Below are positions 8,925 through 16,817 of a stretch of DNA of 64,000 nucleotides, piece by piece. A program made the position numbers and the translations under genes. Source of the stretch: Bacillus sp. SB49. GTDB lineage: Bacteria > Bacillota > Bacilli > Bacillales > Halobacillaceae. Every line of letters starts with the position of its first letter. Position 1 is the stretch's first letter. The notes below the pieces were generated by a model. The model made no database searches. It was not told where the DNA came from and worked only from the letters and a program-made list of their open reading frames with translations. The stretch is taken from NCBI RefSeq assembly GCF_000469135.2, contig NZ_CP048117.1, positions 3,199,501 through 3,263,500 of the forward strand, read 5' to 3'.

Positions 8925-8939
8925 AAGCTTTCTCTCTCC

Positions 8940-10385
8940 TTAGTGGAGGTCAGGCTCATGGTCTGGCCTCATGTTCAACAAAAATCCGAGCAGGGCGAAG
9001 TAGAAGATCGTGAACGAATCCCCTTCCCATATGTTGTAAACCATACCGGCCGCAAACGCAGCAAGCAGTACAGCGAACAGGAATGGTGCGAGGATCGTTT
9101 CTTTTCTCCGCTTCCAAATTTCATACAGCATGTTCAACAGGAAGACGGCAAACAGGATGACGCCGACAGCTCCCGTTCCGGTGATGATCTGGATGTACTG
9201 GTTGTCGGAATAGAATTCGCGTTCGATGCCGTAATCGTCATAGATTGGAGACCCGTAGCTGAGTGTAGCTCCATCACCGTAGGTCGCGAATCCGGTTCCG
9301 ATGACCGGGTGATCGAGGAAGATCTCGAATCCTTGCTTCACGATCCAGATACGGCCGGACTGCCCGCTTTGTTCACGGGTTTCCTTATCGAACGTCGAAC
9401 CGATCCGGTCGCGGAAGCTTCCTTCACTTTCATCATAGACGGACTGCTTCGACTTCTTCTCCTGACCGAAGTTGGTATCTTCGATGAAGGACGTTGCGTA
9501 GCTGACCGGGACAGCGATAAGCACGATTCCGGCAGCAAGCGTAAGGGCGAGTGTCTTCAGGAACTTCCACGATTTCGTTACGAGCACGTAGGCAAGCAGG
9601 GCGACGCCGACAGCGATCCACGTCCCGCGGGAATACGTAAGCGCCCAGACGCCGAACGTCAGCGCAAGGATGACGTAGAAGAGCCACTGGTACTTCCCTT
9701 TGAACCAGTTACGGTAATACAGGATGATCGCAAACGAGAACGACAGATAGTAAGCCAGGATGTTCGGGTTTCCGATCATGCCGTAAATACGGATCCGGTT
9801 CTTCGAAGACAGCGGCATATCCTGCCAGCTTTGCGGAAGCAGCCACCCTCGGAGGGAGAGCTTCTCGATCAATCCATGGATACAGATGATGACCGTCACG
9901 AATATCGTCGTCGCGACGAACTTGTAGACATCCTCCTTCGTGATCTCGAGGCGCTTCGCAATGTAGAAGACGAGATAGAACAGGACGAATCCGCGGATCT
10001 GGAAAATGATTGCGGTCGGCGTCACGCCTGTGATCAAGGCGGAAACGGCTCCGACGATGATGAATCCGATGAAGGCGAGCTCGAACCAGTAGAAATGGAA
10101 CAGCTTCTTCAAGTCTTTTCTATACATCCAAAGGATGCGGAATAAGAGCGCGAAGACGATGATGTCTCCGATCCCCTTCAATGCCGTGTTGTACTCCAGC
10201 AAAAACGGGCGGATCGGGAAATACATGAACAGCACGATGAGTGCGTTTTTCGGTTTCACAAGCGCGTAGCCTGCGAAGAAGAGCATCATCACAAGGTCTA
10301 CGACGGTATTATCAAGGGCCGCTCCGACAAAGAAGAAAGCCAGGATGAGCGGGATGAATGTGAGTTTTTTCCATTCTATGGGCAT
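8940..10385 (-). CDS. O-antigen ligase/polymerase-like membrane protein
   Basis: A 481-residue protein with about ten to twelve membrane helices and one large outside loop near residues 300-380. The loop carries the Wzy_C-type signature HPVIGTGFATYGDG, then SDNQYIQIITGTGAVG. Such proteins polymerise or ligate undecaprenyl-linked glycans on the outer face of the membrane; TuaE of B. subtilis is an analogue. AGAGGTG precedes the ATG. Gene order places it between the deacetylase and the glycosyltransferase, so polymerising or attaching the same wall glycan is the likely job. Confidence 0.85.
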   Translation of the reverse strand: MPIEWKKLTFIPLILAFFFVGAALDNTVVDLVMMLFFAGYALVKPKNALIVLFMYFPIRPFLLEYNTALKGIGDIIVFALLFRILWMYRKDLKKLFHFYWFELAFIGFIIVGAVSALITGVTPTAIIFQIRGFVLFYLVFYIAKRLEITKEDVYKFVATTIFVTVIICIHGLIEKLSLRGWLLPQSWQDMPLSSKNRIRIYGMIGNPNILAYYLSFSFAIILYYRNWFKGKYQWLFYVILALTFGVWALTYSRGTWIAVGVALLAYVLVTKSWKFLKTLALTLAAGIVLIAVPVSYATSFIEDTNFGQEKKSKQSVYDESEGSFRDRIGSTFDKETREQSGQSGRIWIVKQGFEIFLDHPVIGTGFATYGDGATLSYGSPIYDDYGIEREFYSDNQYIQIITGTGAVGVILFAVFLLNMLYEIWKRRKETILAPFLFAVLLAAFAAGMVYNIWEGDSFTIFYFALLGFLLNMRPDHEPDLH

Positions 10386-10410
10386 GGGATAGGCACCTCT
10401 TTTCTGTTAT

Positions 10411-11298
10411 TTAGGGCATCGTTTTGCGGTAGAGATCTTTCTTCATGGCGTAGTTCTTAAAGATCGCCCACAGCAGTGTGTCTGTCCGGTTGACTTGTTT
10501 GAAGTATTTCGGGAAATGGTAGTTCATATTCGTCAGGGTGTCACAGTGGTTGATAAAGTACCCCCGCTCCCATTCGATGAAGGCTTCCGCCGTCTCAACT
10601 CCGGGAGTAACGAGATTCCCCTTCAGGTGATTGAGCTCAAGGAAGCCGTCGAAGGCGATGGCCTGGGAGCCGAACACTTTCGTCGCTTCGACTTTATGGC
10701 CGTGCTGATCCGTCGTGTCGATCACACAGTTGATCGCACTCGGCGGGAAAGCACAGTTGATTTCATACATGCGGACCTTCGGATAGAAGTTCGGCAGCTC
10801 CTTCAGCGTATCAGCAAGGAGTTGCGCTGTATGGGTATGGTCCGGATGAGCATCTATGTACGGCGTCGTATAGATGACCTCCGGCTGGATCCGTTCGATT
10901 TTCTCTTTGATGTAGGAAATGCTTGTCGGATCGCTCGAAACGCTTCCATCCGGAAGGTTCAAATAATCGACGCTCGTCAGACCGAGGATGGTCGTGACTT
11001 CATCGATTTCCGCACGGCGGGCCTCCATCAGCTCTTCCTTCGACAGGTCGCTGACGCTGCTTCCGCCGTCCGTGATGAACAGGACGTGGACGTTCGCACC
11101 GGCATCGGCGTGCTTGCGGAGCGTCGCGCCGGGTCCGATCGTCTCATCATCCATATGTGGAGCAAGGACGAGGACGTTCTTCACGCCCTCATCGATGACC
11201 GGCTCCAAATCTTCATTATAATGCCGTTTCAACAACGTCTTCGTCACCGGCGAGTTGACCGGGCGGACGACTTTCATAGCTAATTCTTTTCTACTCAT
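10411..11298 (-). CDS. PIG-L (LmbE) family deacetylase
   Basis: About 295 residues. The zinc-binding motif APHMDDE (a variant of the usual PHPDDE) lies near residue 49 and a second metal motif HPDH near 158, both intact, so an active N-deacetylase of a GlcNAc-type substrate is expected. I choose the ATG at 11298 because AAGGGG lies 7 bases upstream; a GTG directly before it is the alternative. The start lies within the last codons of the flippase gene, which implies translational coupling. In this context it may deacetylate an amino sugar of the exported polysaccharide, which would add positive charge. Confidence 0.88.
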   Translation of the reverse strand: MSRKELAMKVVRPVNSPVTKTLLKRHYNEDLEPVIDEGVKNVLVLAPHMDDETIGPGATLRKHADAGANVHVLFITDGGSSVSDLSKEELMEARRAEIDEVTTILGLTSVDYLNLPDGSVSSDPTSISYIKEKIERIQPEVIYTTPYIDAHPDHTHTAQLLADTLKELPNFYPKVRMYEINCAFPPSAINCVIDTTDQHGHKVEATKVFGSQAIAFDGFLELNHLKGNLVTPGVETAEAFIEWERGYFINHCDTLTNMNYHFPKYFKQVNRTDTLLWAIFKNYAMKKDLYRKTMP

Positions 11299-12820
11299 CA
11301 CGATTCCCCTTCTTCTTTCGTTTGGTTAGATTATTCCATAAAAATAGGAAGGCATTCGTTCTCATCGCAAAGACGGCGATGACGAATACGATGGCGCCTG
11401 TAATGGCTGCCGTGATGATCTGGATGATGTTCGGAATCGTGTCCATCACTTGAAGCAGGCCGTAAACGGCGGCTGCCATGATCGCCGTTGCGATCGTAAT
11501 TTTCACATAGTCGATGATGATCGCCTTGAAGTCGAGGCTGCCCACGAGCTTCACGAAGACGATCAGACAGGCACCTGTGTAGAACAGGGCCATGACGGAT
11601 GCAGCAAGCGGGATACCGAGATATCCGAGCCACTCCGCAAACAGGAAGTTGAACAACACGTTCAGGCCGATGGAGCCGATGCTGATCATCAGGATCATGT
11701 GGCCTTTCTTCAGCGTGTAGAAGCCTTTGTTGATGACGTTGTTCAGGCTGAAGAACAGGACGGACCCGAAGTAGTAATACGCAACCTGGGATGTTGCCGT
11801 CGTCGCGTCTTCTCCGAACGCTCCGCGCTGGAAGAAGAGCTCGATCAAGTTCGGCATCAGAAGCATCATGCCGATGACCGCCGGCATAAGCACGAGGTAC
11901 ATCGTCGTGAGCCCTTTTTCAATGCCGCGCTTGAACAGGTCGTTATCCTCGTTCGTGATCGCTTTCGAGAGCATCGGGAAGATGATCGTCGCGATCGTCA
12001 CGCCGAAGATCGCCTGTGGCATGTGGACGAGGTTCTTCGCGTAGTTGATGTAGGTGACCGCCCCTTCGCCCTGGAAACCGGCGAAGATCGAGCCGACCAT
12101 CAGGTTGACCTGGCCGACCGCAACGGTGAGTCCGACGGGCAGGAACACCCAGTAGAACTTCTTCACTTCGATCCAGTCCAGCTTCTCGCGGATGCGCATC
12201 GACTTGTTCGGAATGGTGATGAACAGCTTGAAGACAAGCGACAGCACCGTTCCGACGACATACCCGAGCGCAAGCGAGTACGGCCCGATTTTGTTTGCGA
12301 AAAGGAACGCAGACAGGATCGAGCTCAGGATGACGATGATCTGCGAGACGATCGACAGCGAGAACTTGCTTTCGGCATCAAAGAATGCCTCCAGCACCGC
12401 GTTCATGCCGACGATGGCGATACATGAGAAGAAGATGACCGTCACCCATGTCGCGATCTCCGTCGCCTCCGGACTGAAATCCGGATAGAAGATGCGGATC
12501 ATGAACGGCGCCACCGCCATTCCGATCAAGGACAGCACAAAAGCGAGGACGAGCGTCCCCTTGAAGACCTGTCCTAAATGACTCCTGCCGCGATTCTCTT
12601 CCACGGCGTCGATGTAGCTTGGTACGAGCGCGTTCTTCATCCCGTTCTGCATGAAGAGAATCAACATGTTGGGGATGATGAAGGCAGCAAGGTACGCATC
12701 CGCCACGTAGCTGTCCCCGAAATAATAGGCGACGACCATGTCGCGGATCAGCCCGGAAACCTTCAGCAGCAAGGTCGCACCGATGAACAGAATACTGGCT
12801 AGTCCTAATTTAGATTTCAC
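11291..12820 (-). CDS. murJ: MurJ/MviN-type lipid-linked glycan flippase
   Basis: About 509 residues with some fourteen membrane helices. The N-terminal signature KVSGLIRDMVVAYYFG...DAYLAAFIIPN is diagnostic of the MurJ/MviN branch of the MOP superfamily, which flips lipid II or related undecaprenyl glycans. I place the start at the GTG at 12820, which has AGAGGT 8 bases upstream. An in-frame ATG at 12853 has none and adds a polar 11-residue tail. It leads the polysaccharide operon, so it may serve that glycan instead of, or as well as, peptidoglycan. Confidence 0.85.
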   Translation of the reverse strand: MKSKLGLASILFIGATLLLKVSGLIRDMVVAYYFGDSYVADAYLAAFIIPNMLILFMQNGMKNALVPSYIDAVEENRGRSHLGQVFKGTLVLAFVLSLIGMAVAPFMIRIFYPDFSPEATEIATWVTVIFFSCIAIVGMNAVLEAFFDAESKFSLSIVSQIIVILSSILSAFLFANKIGPYSLALGYVVGTVLSLVFKLFITIPNKSMRIREKLDWIEVKKFYWVFLPVGLTVAVGQVNLMVGSIFAGFQGEGAVTYINYAKNLVHMPQAIFGVTIATIIFPMLSKAITNEDNDLFKRGIEKGLTTMYLVLMPAVIGMMLLMPNLIELFFQRGAFGEDATTATSQVAYYYFGSVLFFSLNNVINKGFYTLKKGHMILMISIGSIGLNVLFNFLFAEWLGYLGIPLAASVMALFYTGACLIVFVKLVGSLDFKAIIIDYVKITIATAIMAAAVYGLLQVMDTIPNIIQIITAAITGAIVFVIAVFAMRTNAFLFLWNNLTKRKKKGNRDE

Positions 12821-12999
12821 TATATTTACCTCTTTCACTTTTGGGTATTTCATACAAAATACGACAATTACAACTATAAATCATATCTTGTGATTTTACC
12901 ATAACTTCCAGGCAATCGTAATTTGCTAGTAAAATTATTCCCATTAATTTGTAAAGTTGGTTAGATCGACATAGGATCATCTCATCCCTGTGTGGTTCA

Positions 13000-13145
13000 A
13001 CCCGCCGGGGGTTTCCGGGCAGAACTGTGCTTTCCGCGGGCGGGCGGCGAGCCTTCTCAGCGCTATGCTCTTCCGGGGTCTCTCCTGTCTCGCTTTTCCG
13101 CAGGATTCTCCGTCCTTGCCTCCAACTCCCAGCTCGATGAGAGGA
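13000..13145 (-). repeat. Dispersed GC-rich structured element, copy 1 (type A)
   Basis: Read on the minus strand it has the core GACCCCGGAAGAGC, then GAGAAGGCTCGCCGCC and GCGGAAAGC. Outer arms (GGGAGTT with AACCCCC) pair imperfectly. The flank CTCATCGAGC matches other type A copies. This copy has more changes than the one next to it at 13237 and looks like an older insertion. Confidence 0.85.
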
Positions 13146-13236
13146 AAGAGTATAGTGCTTAACCTATTCGTGCAGAAAACACAACACAGCAATGCTCAGT
13201 ACCATCCCGTCTATTTCCCGGGGGCAACAGCAACTT

Positions 13237-13386
13237 GCTGCCGCCGGGGATTTCCGGGCAGGGCTGCGCTTTCCGCGGGCGGTCGGCGAGCCTCCTCAGA
13301 GCTACGCTCTTCCGGGGTCTCTCCTGTCTCGCTTTTCCCGCAGGAGTCTCCGCCCTGCCCTCCAATCCCCAGCTGGATGAGAGGAA
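13237..13386 (-). repeat. Dispersed GC-rich structured element, copy 2 (type A)
   Basis: Near-consensus type A copy on the minus strand. It starts CCTCTCATCCAGCTGGGGATT, has GGAGGGCAGGGCGGAGACTCC, and ends GCAGCCCTGCCCGGAAATCCCC. The arms GGGGATT/AATCCCC and GGGCAGGG/CCCTGCCC can close a long stem around the conserved core. It lies 90 bases from copy 1 in the same orientation. Confidence 0.88.
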
Positions 13387-13455
13387 ATAACAGACGCCTG
13401 CACCTACTTCCTCTTCTTCATCGTGTAGTAGGCTATCTGTGAAGTTAATGGAAAC

Positions 13456-13497
13456 GAAAAAGCGCGTAGAGTCTCTTTGGACTCTACGCGCTTTTTA
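13456..13497. terminator. Bidirectional terminator after the wall-hydrolase operon
   Basis: A long perfect stem AAAAAGCGCGTAGAGTC with its complement around a 6-base loop, with A-runs on one side and T-runs on the other, so it can work in both directions. It lies about 30 bases past the end of the transglycosylase gene. Confidence 0.9.
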
Positions 13498-13525
13498 TAT
13501 CGACCAAACAGTGTTTAGGATTCGA

Positions 13526-15892
13526 TCAACGATAGCTTTCAAGCTTGGAACGTGTGGAACCGGAGATGGCTGCATCTCCACCTAGATAGTAGAGCTTAGG
13601 TGCGATGTTCAAGCCCTTCAAGTAACCCGATACCGTGCTCGGAACAGCATCCGTTCGTGTCAGGATGATCGGAGCTTCCATCTTCGCAGCGAGCGGCGAT
13701 GCAGACAAAGCATCGACCACGATATGGCCGCGGGCGAAGAAAACATTCTCCATGTTCTTACCGAAGTACTTCTTCGCAATCTTCACACTCGTACTGAAAC
13801 GATCCGAACCGGAGACACGCTCGACCGTGCCGACCTGGCTCTTCAGCTGGGATTCGACCCGTGACGAAACCGCGTTCGTTCCGCCGATGATCGTCACCTT
13901 CTTGACGCCGTTCTCCTTGATGAACCGGCTCGTCTCTTCATCCAGATCGTTCGTTCCTGTCAACAAGATCGGCGTGTGCGCCTGTCCTGCATAGGAAGCG
14001 ATCGACAAGGCATCCGGAGATTCTGCATCCGCAGTCGTGACGAAAATCTCATCGACATTGATCTGGCTCGTCAATTCATCCGCAATTTCGTAAGCTGTGC
14101 CGTAACGCGTGTCGCCGGAAAGGCGGACGACGTTGCCGAACTGGCTCTTCAATTGGTTTTCGACCTTAGCGGAGATCGCTCCACCTTCGCCGCCCAATAG
14201 ATAGATCTTATCCGGGTTCATGCGTCGCAGCTCTTTTTCGACATGCTCGGGAAGAATATCCGGCTGTGTCAAAAGCAGCGGCGAATCATAATAGGAAGCA
14301 AGGACACTTCCTGTCAGGGAATCAATCGGCAGATCGCCGCGTCCTAAGACGGCGACTTTCGGCTTGTCCCAATGCCATCCAAAGTTGGAAAGGGAAGCAC
14401 TTGTGTCATAGCGGTGCTTACCAGCAAGCTCGACGGAGCGTGGTTCTTTATTTTCAGACAGGTAGCTGGAAGCGACATAGCCGGTCATTCCGCTTGACGT
14501 GCGGACCGGGTACCACATCCAGTGCTGCGTGTTGCTGTTCGATCCGATCGCCGGACCTGTGACCGTCAGCGCATCACCGCGCTTCAGGCTCGCTCTGACG
14601 ACGCCGTTCGGTGTGGAGCGCATGTTAAGCGATCCTGCCGTCACATAGACCTTCTGCCCCTTCGTGAAGGCAGCCTTCGATGTATGGACCGGGTTGTCGA
14701 TCGTTACATTCGTTTTCTCAAACTTCAGGATGCCGTCGATTCTCGGATTGAGTTCCTGTGTCGCAAGTGGCGTGACAGGGAACAATCCGTAGGAACGCAT
14801 CCGGTCGTACACTTTGTCCTGATAAGAAACATAGGCACTGTCGATCGGGTGGTTACGGGAAGACAGGCCGTTGTAAGCGAGAATGGCGAAGTACCAGTTC
14901 TCGATGACGTCACGGTCCGCATTGTTGACCGTCGGGATCAGGCCGCTGTTTGCGTACTTCCACTTTTGATCGAGGATTTTCAGACCTTCACGGATGTTGT
15001 AGTTGATATCCGTCGAAAGCTTCGTCACTTCCTCTTGACGCTTGACCGGATCTTCGATGAAACGGTAGTCCGATACCTGCATGATACCGATTCCGATACA
15101 GTCGTAACCGAGCTTCACGTTCGTGCCGTCCCACTTCGTTCCTGTCGTGCTGTTGGAGGTACAGCTGTTCTGATAATGCGACACCGGCGTACGGCCCGGG
15201 TCCCAGTACTGCTGCCAGCCGCTCTCCTGGAAGGCGATCGCTTTCACGACTTCCGGCGGCATATCGAACTCTTCCGCAGCATCGGTCAGCATCCGGTTGA
15301 TTTCCGCGTAGCTCGGGTTTTTGTATTTCTCATTCACCGACGTGCTCGCTGCTTTCACCGTGGCACTCTGAGCGGAAATCTTATCCTCCGCCGCTTCTTT
15401 CTTCACTTCACCACCATCCAACGTGAACGTATCTGTCACGATAGCGGAAGGCTCTGTGCTGATCGCATCTTCGTCGAAGGTAGGATAATCAACGGCGATT
15501 TTTCCACCGTCGACTTTGAAGTTCGCTCGCTCGTAGGCGTCAGAACCGTAGACTTTCTTCCACGTATCGGTGTTGTAGACGTCGAAGAACAGGCTCTGTC
15601 CGGAACCGTCGGCGCGGTAAACGACTGCCAGGCGGTTATCGGAGAGCTTATGTACTTCCGTCACTTTCGTCAGGTCGATTTTCTTCTCTTCTACGACTTT
15701 GCCGTTGTCACGGATCGTGACCGCAGCAGACGTTTCTCCGTTCGTGATGTCGACAGTCGTCCCTTCCTCCACAGTGAAGGACTCTTTCTGTTTCTCAACG
15801 ACCCAGTCACTCGCTGATTCCGCGTTGGCAGACAGCGGTGCAACAAGGGAGCCGAACAAGACAGCAGTCAATAGTGGCAGACGTTTTTTCAT
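13526..15892 (-). CDS. Secreted lytic-transglycosylase-like protein with SH3 and CWB2 repeats
   Basis: About 788 residues. A signal peptide ends at SANA. An N-terminal beta-rich part follows, then a goose-lysozyme/SLT-like domain (about 205-370) with a QESGWQQYW catalytic-glutamate region, GIGIMQVSDY and AYNG. A bacterial SH3 domain (about 410-480) has VTAGSLNMRSTPNG. Three CWB2 (PF04122) repeats fill 490-788, each with a GxxRYxT/S start and an LLGG or IIGG end. CWB2 repeats anchor proteins to wall polymers. Start is the ATG at 15892 behind GAGAGGT; an ATG 8 codons upstream lacks a ribosome site. It is the last gene of a three-gene operon with an acidic lipoprotein and an amidase. Confidence 0.88.
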   Translation of the reverse strand: MKKRLPLLTAVLFGSLVAPLSANAESASDWVVEKQKESFTVEEGTTVDITNGETSAAVTIRDNGKVVEEKKIDLTKVTEVHKLSDNRLAVVYRADGSGQSLFFDVYNTDTWKKVYGSDAYERANFKVDGGKIAVDYPTFDEDAISTEPSAIVTDTFTLDGGEVKKEAAEDKISAQSATVKAASTSVNEKYKNPSYAEINRMLTDAAEEFDMPPEVVKAIAFQESGWQQYWDPGRTPVSHYQNSCTSNSTTGTKWDGTNVKLGYDCIGIGIMQVSDYRFIEDPVKRQEEVTKLSTDINYNIREGLKILDQKWKYANSGLIPTVNNADRDVIENWYFAILAYNGLSSRNHPIDSAYVSYQDKVYDRMRSYGLFPVTPLATQELNPRIDGILKFEKTNVTIDNPVHTSKAAFTKGQKVYVTAGSLNMRSTPNGVVRASLKRGDALTVTGPAIGSNSNTQHWMWYPVRTSSGMTGYVASSYLSENKEPRSVELAGKHRYDTSASLSNFGWHWDKPKVAVLGRGDLPIDSLTGSVLASYYDSPLLLTQPDILPEHVEKELRRMNPDKIYLLGGEGGAISAKVENQLKSQFGNVVRLSGDTRYGTAYEIADELTSQINVDEIFVTTADAESPDALSIASYAGQAHTPILLTGTNDLDEETSRFIKENGVKKVTIIGGTNAVSSRVESQLKSQVGTVERVSGSDRFSTSVKIAKKYFGKNMENVFFARGHIVVDALSASPLAAKMEAPIILTRTDAVPSTVSGYLKGLNIAPKLYYLGGDAAISGSTRSKLESYR

Positions 15893-15919
15893 GATCGTTA
15901 CCTCTCTCTTATGCATAGT

Positions 15920-16801
15920 TTATTTTTTCAAAGCGGTAAGCTTGGAGTCGACTTCATAACCGTTATCTCCGTTGTCCTCAATTTGTTCGTCAATCAACCC
16001 GACACCAGGCGCGTAGGACTGGAGGGTGATGACGTTCCCGCCCTGGGAAACCGAACGTACGATGATGACGTTATCGAACGTCTGGACATCGGATTGGACC
16101 GTCGCCTTCTGATCGACGATCTGGAACTGATCGGTATCGCCTTTCGTCGCGTCAACGAGGACATTGATCGTTTCGACAGGCTCGAATGTATCGAGCATAT
16201 TAGACGTATCCTTCGGGTTGTACTCTTCGTACACGACAGCGATGCTGCCTTCTTTCCATTCCAATACCTGCAGCGTCACCATATCCCCGAAGGTGATGAC
16301 CCGCTGGACGAAGTTCCCTTTCACCGCAACGATGTCATAAGTCGCTTCGTACTCCCCGTTATGAAGGAATGTCTTCGTCATCGGACCATCCGGCATGTAT
16401 GCCTTCAGACCGACGTTCGTTTCTTCCTCCGACTCCGATGCTTTGTCACCGGCGGCGTTTACGCTGTCATCCTCTGCATCTGCTTCTTCCTCAGCGGCAG
16501 GTTCCTCTTCCGGCGTCCCATCTTCCTCCGGCTGTGCTTCCTCTTCTGCAGGTGCTTCTTCTTCGGCCGTTCCATCCTCTTCCGCAGGTTCGGCAGCGGC
16601 TTCCCCGCTCTCCGTATCTTCCTGAGCTTCTTCCTCAGGCACTTCGGTTTCGGATTCCGGCGCAGCGTCCGTTTCTTCTTCGGCCGCTTCCTCCGTCGGC
16701 TCTTCGGAAGGCTCCAGCTGATCGGCCTTGTCCACATCTTCGGAACAGGCCGACAGCAGAGCGATGAACAGTACGGAAGCAGGCATCCATCCTTTTCTCA
16801 T
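15920..16801 (-). CDS. Acidic linker lipoprotein
   Basis: A 293-residue lipoprotein with lipobox LSAC at residue 19. Residues 22-126 are a low-complexity Glu/Ala/Pro-rich linker, probably extended and strongly negative. The C-terminal half (about 130-293) is an unrecognised beta-rich domain beginning VGLKAYMPDGPM. It lies between two CWB2-type wall hydrolases and is cotranscribed (16- and 27-base gaps). The arrangement recalls the B. subtilis lytABC operon, where an acidic lipoprotein LytA accompanies the amidase LytC; that comparison is by layout, not shown homology. A role in presenting or controlling the hydrolases is a reasonable inference. Confidence 0.8.
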   Translation of the reverse strand: MRKGWMPASVLFIALLSACSEDVDKADQLEPSEEPTEEAAEEETDAAPESETEVPEEEAQEDTESGEAAAEPAEEDGTAEEEAPAEEEAQPEEDGTPEEEPAAEEEADAEDDSVNAAGDKASESEEETNVGLKAYMPDGPMTKTFLHNGEYEATYDIVAVKGNFVQRVITFGDMVTLQVLEWKEGSIAVVYEEYNPKDTSNMLDTFEPVETINVLVDATKGDTDQFQIVDQKATVQSDVQTFDNVIIVRSVSQGGNVITLQSYAPGVGLIDEQIEDNGDNGYEVDSKLTALKK

Positions 16802-16817
16802 AGCTCTACACTCCTTC

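Noticed and set aside
12977-13442. Frames of 60-150 codons over the element copies (also near 23159, 38915 and 48440)
   Set aside because: All follow the element sequence; the same text appears in several frames and both strands. These are not genes.
14522-15817. 431-codon frame opposite the transglycosylase gene
   Set aside because: It is the shadow of a real secreted protein gene with clear domains.
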